A stretch of DNA of 64,000 nt from Arthrobacter sunyaminii (GTDB taxonomy: Bacteria > Actinomycetota > Actinomycetes > Actinomycetales > Micrococcaceae), in assembly GCF_018866305.1 (NCBI RefSeq), contig NZ_CP076456.1, positions 372,001 through 436,000 on the forward strand. The letters run 5' to 3'. Shown piece after piece: positions 52,268 to 60,331 of this stretch (position 1 is its first letter; the number at the start of each line of letters is the position of its first letter). A program made the position numbers and the translations under genes. Below the pieces are notes generated by a model. The model was not told the origin of the DNA and made no database searches. It saw nothing but the letters and a program-made list of their open reading frames with translations.

Positions 52268-53443
52268 CTAGGACAGTGAAACCGGGAGCCGGCGCCCGGG
52301 CAGGCCGCGTGGGCGGATCGACAGCGCCGTTGCCAGGGAGGTAAAAACCTGGGCAGCGGGATCGGCGGGATCGGAGGCGGCCACCGGCGTTCCGGTGTCG
52401 CCCGCCACTCGCAGCGCCGGGCTGAAGGGTACCGAGCCGAGCAGGGGAACCACCTCTCCGTTGGTGGACAATCGTTCCGCCAGGGTATTGCCTCCCCCGG
52501 TGCCGAAAGGTGCAAACTCGCTGCCGTCGGGCAGATGCATGGGGGCCATTGTTTCCACGACACCGATAATCCGCTGGCCCAGCTTCCGGGCCAGGAAAGC
52601 GCTGCGCACTGCAACCTCGGTGGCCGCACACTGCGGAGTCGTCACCACAATGACCTCGGCATGGGGCAGCAGCTGGCCCACGGAGATGGCTACGTCGCCC
52701 GTCCCGGGAGGCATATCGATCAGCAGGACGTCTAGATCTCCAAAGAAGACGTCCGTGATGAATTGATCAAGGGTCCGGTGAAGCATCGGGCCGCGCCAGG
52801 AAACAACTGCGTCGGTGTCCCCTTCCGGGAGGAACATGCCGATGGAGATGGTCTTGACGCCGTAACCGACCGGCGGCAGCACCAGATCCTCAACCCGGGT
52901 GGGACGAAGAGTTTCCCCGTCGTCGCCAATGAGGCCGAGGAGCCCCGGGATGGAGAAGCCGTGCACATCCGCATCGACAATGCCTACCCGGATACCCTGC
53001 GCGGCCATGGCGACCGCCAGGTTGGCCGTGACGGATGACTTCCCGACTCCGCCCTTGCCGCTGGTGACGGCAATGACCCGGGTCAGGGACTGGGCGCTGA
53101 AAGGCGTGCCGGTACGGCTGCGTCCATCCCGCAGTTTCGATGTCAGCGCAACGCGCTCCTGCTCCGTCATAACCGTCAGGACTACCTGAACCTCGTTGAG
53201 CCCTTCGACGGTGTCCGCCGCTGCCAGCACGTCGGCCTTAATACGGTCCGCCGCCGGACAGGTCGAAATGGTCAGGGCAACTTCGACGACAGCGGCAGCG
53301 CCGGTGACCCTGACGTCGCGGATCATGCCTAGTTCGGCGAGCGGGCGGCGAAGTTCGGGATCCACCACTCGCCCCACAACCTCACGGACGAAGGCGGTCA
53401 GATCCGGAGCCGTTGTGCCGGCCAGGCGAGATTTGGCGGTCAT
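52268..53443 (-). CDS. mrp: Mrp/NBP35-family P-loop ATPase, Fe-S cluster carrier
   Basis: The 391-aa protein has an N-terminal MIP18/DUF59 domain (VVDPELRRPLAELGMIRDV) and a deviant Walker A SGKGGVGKSSVTANLAVAM near residue 130, then DMPPGTGDVAISV. Mrp proteins bind and transfer Fe-S clusters to apo-proteins. The C-terminal region shows no CxxC pair, as I expect for actinobacterial members. Here it is the last gene of a reductase-ferredoxin-FprA-Mrp operon and overlaps FprA by 4 bp. It is probably a pathway-dedicated copy that loads the several ferredoxins of the island, in addition to a housekeeping Mrp elsewhere. Confidence 0.9.
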   Translation of the reverse strand: MTAKSRLAGTTAPDLTAFVREVVGRVVDPELRRPLAELGMIRDVRVTGAAAVVEVALTISTCPAADRIKADVLAAADTVEGLNEVQVVLTVMTEQERVALTSKLRDGRSRTGTPFSAQSLTRVIAVTSGKGGVGKSSVTANLAVAMAAQGIRVGIVDADVHGFSIPGLLGLIGDDGETLRPTRVEDLVLPPVGYGVKTISIGMFLPEGDTDAVVSWRGPMLHRTLDQFITDVFFGDLDVLLIDMPPGTGDVAISVGQLLPHAEVIVVTTPQCAATEVAVRSAFLARKLGQRIIGVVETMAPMHLPDGSEFAPFGTGGGNTLAERLSTNGEVVPLLGSVPFSPALRVAGDTGTPVAASDPADPAAQVFTSLATALSIRPRGLPGRRLPVSLS

Positions 53444-54792
53444 GGCATCTGCGCATTGAGGTTTAACGGCAGCCCTGCCGCGCGGAGCATGTCATCCTTG
53501 TCGTGCAGTTTCACGCGTTCGCGACTTAGCGCGGCACCGGCGGCGTACTCCGCCTTCGCCAGTTCGTGCCAGCCTGCCCAGGGGACCACGTGGACTCCGC
53601 GGCCGGCGAGCAGCCGGTCAACCTCGTCGGCGCTCGTGCCATGCGACACCCAGCCGGGCGCCGTTGTGTCGGCGAGGATTGAGGTGGCCGTTTCCAGGGC
53701 GCAGCGGCGGTTCGTGCCGACGACGCCGGTGGGTCCGCGCTTGATCCAACCTGTCACGTACACGCCGGGTACGTGACCGGCATCGTCCACCACGCGGGAA
53801 TCGAGATGCGGAATCGTGCCGGTACGTTCGTCGAAGGGCAACCCGTCAATGGCCTGGCCACGGTAGCCGACCGAACGCAGTACCACCTCGGTTTGCAAGG
53901 TCTCCACCTCGGTGGGGTTGCTGGTTTTTGCCAGCTGGATGCCCGAAACGCTGCCATCGCCCACGCAGGCGAGCGGCGTGCGGTCGAACAGAAAACGGAT
54001 GGTCTTGGCGCGCCCGAGGGTGCCCCGCGCGGCGGCTTTGGCGAAGGTCGCCAGGAGGCGCCGGGCCGCCGGGTCGCCGTCCGCGTGGGCCTGCTGCGCG
54101 GGGTCAAGTTCCAAATCGGCGGGGTCAATGACGACGTCGCAGTTCTCCACCTCAAGGAGTTCGATGAACTCCTTGTTTGTGAATTTGGCGTACGCCGGTC
54201 CGCGCCGCCCGACGACGACGATTTCGTCGTACGTGCTGGCGGCAAATGCCTCGACCACATGTTCGGGGACGTCGGTGGCGCGCAGGGCGTCGGTGGTGTG
54301 GGCCAGCATGCGGGCCGCGTCCAGGGCAACGTTGCCGACTCCGATGATGACGGCCCGTTTGCCGCTCAGTGAAAAGGCATCCGGTGCACTGTCGGGGTGC
54401 CCCTGGTACCAGGACACGAATTCCCGGACAGCGTAAACGCCGTCGAGCGTTTCCCCGGGGATACCCAGATTGCGATCGGCCGGAGCGCCGCTGGCGAAAA
54501 CGACGGCGTCGTAGTGGTTGCGCAACTCCTCAAGTGTGATGTCCGAACCCACCTGGACGTTGGCGAGCAGGCGCACGTTCGGGTTCTCGTCGAATACCTC
54601 GGTAAAGGAGGTGATGATCGACTTGATTCTCGGATGGTCGGGGGCCACGCCGTACCGCACCAGGCCGAAGGGAGCAGCCAGCCGCTCAAAAACGTCAACT
54701 TCGATGGGCGACTCGGATTCTTCGCTGAGAAGCTGGGCGCAGTAGGCCCCGGAGGGACCCGACCCGATCACCGCTATGCGCAGGGCGGTCAT
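53440..54792 (-). CDS. Ferredoxin-NADP reductase, adrenodoxin-reductase type (FprA-like)
   Basis: The 450-aa flavoprotein starts RIAVIGSGPSGAYCAQLL (FAD site) and has the family segment FERLAAPFGLVRYGVAPDHP and the NADP site VIIGVGNVALDAARML. The C-terminal YVTGWIKRGPTGVVGTNR is a hallmark of adrenodoxin reductase and mycobacterial FprA. It moves electrons from NADPH to ferredoxins. It overlaps the upstream ferredoxin by 4 bp and the downstream mrp by 4 bp. It is the likely electron source for the P450 ferredoxins. Confidence 0.95.
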   Translation of the reverse strand: MTALRIAVIGSGPSGAYCAQLLSEESESPIEVDVFERLAAPFGLVRYGVAPDHPRIKSIITSFTEVFDENPNVRLLANVQVGSDITLEELRNHYDAVVFASGAPADRNLGIPGETLDGVYAVREFVSWYQGHPDSAPDAFSLSGKRAVIIGVGNVALDAARMLAHTTDALRATDVPEHVVEAFAASTYDEIVVVGRRGPAYAKFTNKEFIELLEVENCDVVIDPADLELDPAQQAHADGDPAARRLLATFAKAAARGTLGRAKTIRFLFDRTPLACVGDGSVSGIQLAKTSNPTEVETLQTEVVLRSVGYRGQAIDGLPFDERTGTIPHLDSRVVDDAGHVPGVYVTGWIKRGPTGVVGTNRRCALETATSILADTTAPGWVSHGTSADEVDRLLAGRGVHVVPWAGWHELAKAEYAAGAALSRERVKLHDKDDMLRAAGLPLNLNAQMP

Positions 54793-55118
54793 TCGCCTGA
54801 TCCTTCCCGGGCGGGGAGCGCGGTGATTTCCTCGACGTCGTGATCGATTTTTCCAGCCTTTCGGCCGCTCTTGGGGGTAGTGACTTCCTCGAAGAACCTC
54901 TCGTTGTATTCGAGATAGTTCTCCTTCTCGGCGGGTAGCTCAGCCTCGTAGTAGACAGCGTCCACGGGGCAGGCGGTAATGCAGGCTCCGCAGTCGATGC
55001 AAAGTGCCGGGTCGATATAGGTCATCCGCCGGCCTTCGAAGATGCAGTCTGCAGGGCATTCCTGCATGCAGCTCTTGTCCTGGATATCCACGCATTCTTC
55101 GGTGATTACATACGCCAT
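54789..55118 (-). CDS. 7Fe-type ferredoxin (FdxA-like), second copy
   Basis: The 109-aa protein repeats the cysteine layout 9/17/21/25 and 40/43/46/50 (DKSCMQECPADCIFEG, CIDCGACITACPVDA). It differs from the copy at 51892 in its C-terminal helix and has normal high-GC codons. It lies between two reductase genes, overlapping fprA by 4 bp (ATGA), so it probably bridges them or carries electrons from FprA to the 3Fe-4S ferredoxins or P450s. Confidence 0.94.
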   Translation of the reverse strand: MAYVITEECVDIQDKSCMQECPADCIFEGRRMTYIDPALCIDCGACITACPVDAVYYEAELPAEKENYLEYNERFFEEVTTPKSGRKAGKIDHDVEEITALPAREGSGE

Positions 55119-55142
55119 GCTTGTTCTCCCTTGTTTCCGTCG

Positions 55143-56381
55143 TCAGCGCGCGGCATAAGCCATTTGCTTGAGCTCGTCGGCAATGGCTTCAGCCGACGCG
55201 TCCGCGGCGAGCAGCCGGCGGATGAGGTTGAGTCCGCGTATCCAGTTGATGGTGACGGCGCCGCAGGGAACGCCTTGGATATCTGTGTGAAGTACCGCTG
55301 CCCGGCCGTCAGCGAGATCACCGACCGTGTAGGAGATACCGTCAGGATCACGCCAGCCGACAGTGTGGATCTTCCAGTCATATTGGTCCGACCAGACGAA
55401 ATCGGTTGGCTGGTAATCCGCATCCATGGTTCCGGTAATTGCGGCTGCAACGTAGCGGGCCTGGTCGCTGGCATTCGTCCAATGCTCGGCACGAACCAGA
55501 ATGCCCCGTCCCGGATGGGGCCATCTGGCCACATCTCCAATGGCATACACGTCTTCGGCGCCGAAAGCACGCAGACGTGAATCTGTGAGGACGCCGTTGG
55601 CGGTGTCCAGTGCTGAATCCGCCAACCAGTACGTTGAGGGAATGGATCCGATTCCCACGACTGCCGCCGAGGTTTCAATCCGGCTGCCGTCCGCCAGGGA
55701 AACCGTCAGCGCGCCCTCCCTGCCCTGAATGTCGGTGACCCCAACTCCGAACCGGGTCCGGGCACCATTCCTGGTGTGGAGGTCGGTGAGGGTCAGGGCA
55801 GTCTCCGGACCCACGATCCGCGTCATCGGTTCGGCCACCGGATCGACCACCGTCACATCGCAGCCAAATCCGATTGCTGCAGCGGCAATTTCCGTGCCGA
55901 TGAACCCGCCGCCCACAATGACGATAGGTTCCCGGCGCCGAAGGCAGGCGGCCAGCGCCCGGGAGTCGTCCAGGGTACGCAACTGGTACACGCCGGATTC
56001 CGGCTGCCACGGAGACGGCCGCGCGGCTGCACCGGTAGCGATGATCAGCACGTCGTACGGTATTTCCCGGCCATCGGCGAGGTGGACGGCACGGTCTGCG
56101 GTGTTGAGGCCGTCGGCCGGTACGCCCAGTTCCAAACGGATATCCGAGGCGCCGAGGCTGGCCGTCGTGGCGAGACGAAACAACTCCACGGAGGCGTCGG
56201 TCCAATCCGATTTCAGGAGGTCTTTGGAGAGCGGGGGCCGGTCGTAAGGCAGCTCGTGTTCGGAACCGATCAGCGTGATGGGGCCGGTATGTCCAAAGGC
56301 GCGCAGACCTTCGGCGGCTCGCGTTCCCGCCAATGACGCTCCAACGATAACTATGTGCCGCTTAGCAGGGGAGTCGGTCAT
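55143..56381 (-). CDS. NADH-dependent ferredoxin reductase (putidaredoxin-reductase/BphA4 type)
   Basis: ATG 56381 with AAAGGATC upstream gives 412 aa; an in-frame ATG at 56474 lies within operator c and is rejected. The FAD motif is IVIVGASLAGTRAAEGLR, then PYDRPPLSKDLL, NAD site IVIVGGGFIGTEIAAAA and second FAD site EDVYAIGDVARW, with the terminal reductase domain. These enzymes reduce the ferredoxins of oxygenases and P450s with NADH. It heads the four-gene electron-transfer operon, giving the island both NADH- and NADPH-linked reductases. Confidence 0.93.
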   Translation of the reverse strand: MTDSPAKRHIVIVGASLAGTRAAEGLRAFGHTGPITLIGSEHELPYDRPPLSKDLLKSDWTDASVELFRLATTASLGASDIRLELGVPADGLNTADRAVHLADGREIPYDVLIIATGAAARPSPWQPESGVYQLRTLDDSRALAACLRRREPIVIVGGGFIGTEIAAAAIGFGCDVTVVDPVAEPMTRIVGPETALTLTDLHTRNGARTRFGVGVTDIQGREGALTVSLADGSRIETSAAVVGIGSIPSTYWLADSALDTANGVLTDSRLRAFGAEDVYAIGDVARWPHPGRGILVRAEHWTNASDQARYVAAAITGTMDADYQPTDFVWSDQYDWKIHTVGWRDPDGISYTVGDLADGRAAVLHTDIQGVPCGAVTINWIRGLNLIRRLLAADASAEAIADELKQMAYAAR

Positions 56382-56454
56382 CTTTGATCCTTTGTGTCGT
56401 CCAGAGGCACGCAGGATCTGTGTCGCCCACGCGTCCCTGCGCCATCTCAATCTA

Positions 56455-56494
56455 CGTTCTGTACAACGGAACATAGAGTTGCTTCAACGCAACA
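56455..56494 (-). promoter_or_regulatory. IclR-type operator c (electron-transfer operon)
   Basis: On the minus strand TGTTGCGTTG (56494-56485) is followed after 11 bp by TGTTCCGTTGTACAGAACG (56473-56455). It has the same half-sites, 11-bp spacing and orientation as operators a and b, and lies about 75 bp ahead of ATG 56381. Confidence 0.75.
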
Positions 56495-56560
56495 GCATCA
56501 GTATGCGTGCAGCAGCGAAGTGGTGTCAACCACTTTTGGAACGCGCCGGTACGTCTGGCG

Positions 56561-57403
56561 TCAGCCCCGTTCGACGCCGCGCAGGATGCCGGTCTGGGGG
56601 CCCCAGGCGCCGTTGAGGTAATCCGTAACGCGGGAGGCGGACTGCCGAACCAAATCGGCAAGGCGCCCTGAGTCCGCGACATTGAAGCGCGTCTCCGGCA
56701 GGGTGATACCCACTGATCCGATAACGGCTCCCACTGGTCCGATGACCGGGGCCGCAATGGCAATGGCCCCCTGAATGCGCTCGCCATGGGTCATGGCATA
56801 TCCATCCCGCCTGATCCCCTCTAATCGCTGGAGGAGGGCATCGCCGTCGACAGGTGTGCGGTCGGTGGCGGCAACGAGTGTGCCGCGGGCAATGCTCTCC
56901 TGGTTCTCCCGGGGAAGGAAAGCAAGCATGGCCAGGCCGCTTGCGCCCGTGTGCAGTGGGATCCACTGCCTCAGGGGCAGAGAATAGCGGAGCGGGTGCG
57001 GCGACTCGACGACGCGGGCAAACATCATCGCCAGTCGGCGTTCATCGAACACTGCGAAGAACGCAGATTCCCCGCTCTTGTCCTTCAGGTCTGCGAGAGT
57101 CTCCTCTGCAGCCGCCTGAATGGGATAACGCTCGGCGGTGGTCCAGGCTAATCGAAGGAACTCCAGGCCCAGCCGGTAGGAACCGTTTGGGAGACGGGCT
57201 ACTAAGCCGAGCTTCTCCAGGTCGGCGAGGAGACGATGAATGGTGCTCGGGCTGACGTCCAGGCGCCCGGCTAGTTCGCGGACCCCGAAGGCGTCCTGAT
57301 TGCTGTCAACCATGAGAGTGATCAGTTCGATACCGCGGGCAAGGGGGTGCCGGCGTCGCTGATCGGCTTCCTGATTGTGGGGCGTGCCGTCCGTGGTGGC
57401 CAT
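56561..57403 (-). CDS. IclR-family regulator, probable pathway regulator of the island
   Basis: The 280-aa protein has a winged HTH (FGVRELAGRLDVSPSTIHRL, LADLEKLGLVARLPNGSYRLG) and an IclR effector domain (RQWIPLHTGASGLAMLAFLP, GYAMTHGERIQGAIAIAAPV, ETRFNVADSGRLADLVRQSA). GGGAGAG precedes ATG 57403. It is divergent from the SDR-CMD-HtaA operon with operator d between them and lies just downstream of operator c. It is the only IclR gene inside the island, so it is the best candidate to bind operators a-d. Whether it represses or activates is unknown; PobR/PcaU relatives with three half-sites activate. Confidence 0.92.
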   Translation of the reverse strand: MATTDGTPHNQEADQRRRHPLARGIELITLMVDSNQDAFGVRELAGRLDVSPSTIHRLLADLEKLGLVARLPNGSYRLGLEFLRLAWTTAERYPIQAAAEETLADLKDKSGESAFFAVFDERRLAMMFARVVESPHPLRYSLPLRQWIPLHTGASGLAMLAFLPRENQESIARGTLVAATDRTPVDGDALLQRLEGIRRDGYAMTHGERIQGAIAIAAPVIGPVGAVIGSVGITLPETRFNVADSGRLADLVRQSASRVTDYLNGAWGPQTGILRGVERG

Positions 57404-57473
57404 TGAAAAACTCTCCCTTACTCATGTGGCAAGCATTGACAGTCCGTTGGGTGCGTGGAAGTCTGCTAGCTAA

Positions 57474-57504
57474 CAACGGAACGACTGTTCCGCTGTAAGA
57501 AACA
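57474..57504. promoter_or_regulatory. IclR-type operator d (iclR / SDR divergent promoter)
   Basis: The 19-bp palindrome TGTTCCGCTGTAAGAAACA (57486-57504) has a third half-site CAACGGAACG (57474-57483) 21 bp from its right arm. The third half-site is inverted relative to the layout of a-c, so this is a variant fitting a divergent, autoregulated promoter. Confidence 0.65.
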
Positions 57505-57612
57505 GTCTCGTATGAACAGTAGCGCCAAGACCAAAGACCTGACACCACAAAGACGTGAAATCCGTGCATCCGGCACTCAGCCGAAATTGTACGGAAGGAA
57601 AAGAGGAAGCCC

Positions 57613-57660
57613 ATGTTTGCTGCTCCAAATACTCCCATTCATCAATGGCGCACCCGATGA
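57613..57660 (+). CDS. Possible 15-codon leader peptide coupled to the SDR
   Basis: ATG 57613 follows GAGGAAG with good spacing and encodes MFAAPNTPIHQWRTR. Its TGA (57658-57660) overlaps the ATG at 57657 of the SDR gene (ATGA). The SDR start itself has no Shine-Dalgarno, so ribosomes probably arrive through this leader. It may be a pure coupling device or an attenuation element. Confidence 0.5.
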   Translation: MFAAPNTPIHQWRTR

Positions 57661-58412
57661 GCGCGGCCCGCGGGGTCGCCGTCATTTCCGGCGGAGCGGC
57701 AGGAATTGGTCTGGCCATCGCTGAGCGGCTGGCCGCGGACGGGTTTCCTGTTGCCATACTGACCCGAACGGAAGGGGCGGCCGAGCAGGCGGCCGCTTCA
57801 ATAGAGCAGTCCGGCGGTATCGCACGGGGTTACAGCGCCGACGTCAGTGACCGCGGGCAGGTCGACGATGCGTTGGCCAAAATCCGTGCCGATTTGGGCC
57901 CACTGTCCGTGCTTGTTGCCAATGCTGCCGTCGCACCGCAGCAGCCGTTCCTGGAGATGACGCTGGAACAATGGAACCAGACTCTGTCCATCAACCTGAC
58001 CGGCACCTTCAACCTGGTACAGGCAGGCCTCCCCGACCTGATTGAGGCCGGCAAGGGGCGGGTTATCCTGATTTCTTCCTCCAGCGCTCAGCGCGGCGCC
58101 CCGCGGATGGCGCACTACGCCGCATCTAAGGGTGGGCAGCTCGCGCTGACCAAGGCTCTCGCCGTCGAGTTTGCCAGAACCGGCGTAACGGTCAACACGG
58201 TCGTTCCGTCCTCGATCGACACTCCGAGCGTGGAGAAGAAGCGCGCCGCCGGCACCATTCCTTCCGCAGAGGACATGGCCAAGTACATTCCGGTAGGCCG
58301 CATGGGGCGGGGGGAGGACATTGCAGGAGCCGTGGCCTATCTCGCCTCCGATGAGTCCTCGTACGTCACTGGGCAGACCATCAGCGTTAACGGCGGATCG
58401 TTCATAGGATGA
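57657..58412 (+). CDS. Short-chain dehydrogenase/reductase (FabG-like)
   Basis: From ATG 57657 the protein is 251 aa; ATG 57645 is an alternative with no better ribosome site. It has VISGGAAGIGLAIAERL, VANAAVAP, catalytic Ser in ILISSSSAQRG and HYAASKGGQLALTKALAVEF with the Tyr/Lys pair, and the C-terminal GQTISVNGGSF. It likely oxidises a secondary alcohol or 3-hydroxyacyl intermediate. It is the first structural gene of the four-gene operon under operator d and overlaps the next gene by 4 bp. Confidence 0.9.
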   Translation: MSAARGVAVISGGAAGIGLAIAERLAADGFPVAILTRTEGAAEQAAASIEQSGGIARGYSADVSDRGQVDDALAKIRADLGPLSVLVANAAVAPQQPFLEMTLEQWNQTLSINLTGTFNLVQAGLPDLIEAGKGRVILISSSSAQRGAPRMAHYAASKGGQLALTKALAVEFARTGVTVNTVVPSSIDTPSVEKKRAAGTIPSAEDMAKYIPVGRMGRGEDIAGAVAYLASDESSYVTGQTISVNGGSFIG

Positions 58413-59041
58413 GTGAGGAAGCGAAAATGGCGCAGCCGCGGATTGCACCGAGGCCCACTGAAGACTGGGATGCCGACGTCGACAGTTCCCTGTCCGTATT
58501 GGCTACGCACGGAGCGGGAGGGCAGAGCGCACCGGCCCTGACACCGGAAAACCGTCCTAAGTCCCACATTCTGGGCATCTATGCCTGGCACCCGGACCTG
58601 ATGCGGGGGTGGATGCCGTACTCCAACCACTTGCGTAACTCCACGCTGACCGACCGTGTAAGGGAAATCGCCATCATTCGGACCACCTGGCTGGGGCATG
58701 GCGAGTATGAATGGGCCCAGCATGTGCGAATGAGCCTTGCCGCCGGCCAGCTCACGGAGAATGAGGTGGCGGGGTTGTCGGAAGGCGCTACAGCGTCGGT
58801 CTGGTCACCGGAGGATGCCCTGCTCGTCCAAGCCATTGATGAGATGTGTTTGGAGAAGAACGTCACGGATGCCACGTGGGAGGAACTGGAAGCCAATTTC
58901 AGCCGGCAGCAGTTGCTGGACCTTCTGTTCACCGTAGGAACATATGACTTCCACTGCATGGCCTTCCGCGTCATCGGGCTGGAACTTGAACCCGGAATGC
59001 CCAAATTCCCTGCGGAGCATACCCTCGAGCCGGTTCGGTGA
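58409..59041 (+). CDS. Carboxymuconolactone decarboxylase/AhpD-like protein
   Basis: The 210-aa protein has the CMD helix pattern: LTDRVREIAIIRTTWLGHGE and YEWAQHVRMSLAAG, with Glu, Trp and His placed as in 4-carboxymuconolactone decarboxylase. The CxxC of AhpD peroxidases is absent, so a redox role is unlikely. HPDLMRGWMPYSNHLRNSTL is the conserved N-terminal part. Members of this subgroup occur in many catabolic operons with unknown reactions. It overlaps both neighbours (ATGA upstream, GTGA downstream). Confidence 0.88.
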   Translation: MSEEAKMAQPRIAPRPTEDWDADVDSSLSVLATHGAGGQSAPALTPENRPKSHILGIYAWHPDLMRGWMPYSNHLRNSTLTDRVREIAIIRTTWLGHGEYEWAQHVRMSLAAGQLTENEVAGLSEGATASVWSPEDALLVQAIDEMCLEKNVTDATWEELEANFSRQQLLDLLFTVGTYDFHCMAFRVIGLELEPGMPKFPAEHTLEPVR

Positions 59042-59523
59042 CTGGATCGGTTACGGCCGTGGATCGCGGATCGCTCAACTGGGCGATCCGTGATTCGCTG
59101 CTGCGCTATATCACCGTCATTGCAGGCGGCACCTGTACCGTCTCCGGCGGCGCGGGCGCTTCGGAAGGATCATTTGTCTTTCCGCTGCGCAGTATCCGGC
59201 ACGCGGACGGCGAATGGTATCTGACGTTCGGCGGCGAAGTTCGCCTGACGGCACACCACGGATTTCTCGATGTCACACTCGCGGAGCCGGAATTTATCGC
59301 AGGGCCCGAAGGAGGAGTGCTTACTGTTCTCACCGGTGGCCAGGGCGGCAGGATTCCCGTGGCGCTAACAGACGGTGTCCAGTCCGGGTCCGGTGATACG
59401 GACCTCCTCTGGCACGCTATGCCGGCTCAGCTCTTGCCGGCCGCGTGTGGGTTGTTTGGGGACGCCTACCCGGCCGGCACCGAGCTGGCACCGGTGACAA
59501 TTCGGGCCACACTAGACTCATAG
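59038..59523 (+). CDS. Single HtaA-like domain protein, apparently cytosolic
   Basis: The 161-aa protein aligns with the HtaA repeat of corynebacterial heme-uptake proteins: GSLNWAIRDSLLRYIT with the Tyr, GGTCTVSGGA, SFVFPLRSIRHADGEWYL, GEVRLTAHHGFLDVTL with the His pair, and a final LTGGQGGRIPVAL strand. HtaA proteins are secreted and bind heme through a Tyr and a His. Here there is no signal peptide, no membrane anchor and only one domain. The start is GTG 59038 overlapping the CMD gene stop. It may bind heme or another hydrophobic ligand for the island's P450s. Confidence 0.78.
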   Translation: MTGSVTAVDRGSLNWAIRDSLLRYITVIAGGTCTVSGGAGASEGSFVFPLRSIRHADGEWYLTFGGEVRLTAHHGFLDVTLAEPEFIAGPEGGVLTVLTGGQGGRIPVALTDGVQSGSGDTDLLWHAMPAQLLPAACGLFGDAYPAGTELAPVTIRATLDS

Positions 59524-59525
59524 GT

Positions 59526-60266
59526 ATGCCACCAACCACTCCGGAGCAGCGGTCTTTTCAGCGACAGTCTCTCCAGCGGACGACATCCGAGCGACGCAAC
59601 ACCCGGGGGGAGTCAACGCGGCTGCGAATTCTGGAGGCCGCCGAGCGGCTCTTTGCCGAGCGTGGGATTTCCGCTGTTCCTTTGCGGGACATTGGTTTCG
59701 CTGCCGGGCAGCGAAATCATGCTGCCGTTCAGTATCACTTCGGAGAGCGGGAAGAAATTGTCCGCGCCCTCATGGACTACCGCGGCGGAGCCAGCGAAGC
59801 GATGCGGGCGGATATGGTTGCAGGAATCATGCTGGCTGCGACGAAGCCAACCGTTGCCGACGTCGTGGGCGCTTTTGTCCGCCCGCTGGCCATCCACTTT
59901 CAGCCCGACAACTACTACTTGCCGTTCCTCTCGCTGTATATCAGTGAGGAAGGCGGCTACGAGGGCCTGGTGGGAGTGCACGTCGGTGCGTCCGTCATGG
60001 CGCTGCGTACGCTGCTGGGCCATTTGGCCCCGGGGATCCCCGAGCGTGTGCTCGACGAGCGCTGGTGGGTAACGCTGACGAGTTCGGTTCATGCTCTGGG
60101 CCGCTATCACACGGCACGCCGTAAGCGGGAACATCTTCCGGCGGAAATCGAGGATCTGGTGTCGGACCTCATTGCCTTCCTCAGCGCGGGGATCCTCGCT
60201 CCCGTGGCGGATGGCTACCACCGGCAGGACAGGGGTGAAACAACCGGTGCCGAAGGGCGGCTGTAG
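59526..60266 (+). CDS. TetR-family transcriptional regulator
   Basis: ATG 59526 gives 246 aa. The N-terminal HTH is STRLRILEAAERLFAERG, ISAVPLRDIGFAAGQRNHAA and VQYHFGEREEIVRALMDYR; the rest is a helical ligand domain. It is the last gene of the SDR-CMD-HtaA operon, 2 bp after the HtaA gene stop. With the inverted-repeat array at 61313-61400 ahead of the BVMO and SDR genes and no other regulator nearby, it is the best candidate to control them. Ligand unknown. Confidence 0.88.
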   Translation: MPPTTPEQRSFQRQSLQRTTSERRNTRGESTRLRILEAAERLFAERGISAVPLRDIGFAAGQRNHAAVQYHFGEREEIVRALMDYRGGASEAMRADMVAGIMLAATKPTVADVVGAFVRPLAIHFQPDNYYLPFLSLYISEEGGYEGLVGVHVGASVMALRTLLGHLAPGIPERVLDERWWVTLTSSVHALGRYHTARRKREHLPAEIEDLVSDLIAFLSAGILAPVADGYHRQDRGETTGAEGRL

Positions 60267-60279
60267 GCCGGCGCCCCGA

Positions 60280-60312
60280 TGCCCGCGAGAAAACTGTGTC
60301 CCACCGCGGGCA
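60280..60312. terminator. Possible hairpin between convergent genes
   Basis: TGCCCGCG (60280-60287) pairs with CGCGGGCA (60305-60312) around a 17-nt loop between the tetR stop and the convergent SDR stop. No T-run is present, so assignment as terminator is tentative. Confidence 0.4.
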
Positions 60313-60331
60313 ACGCGGGGCATATGGTGCG

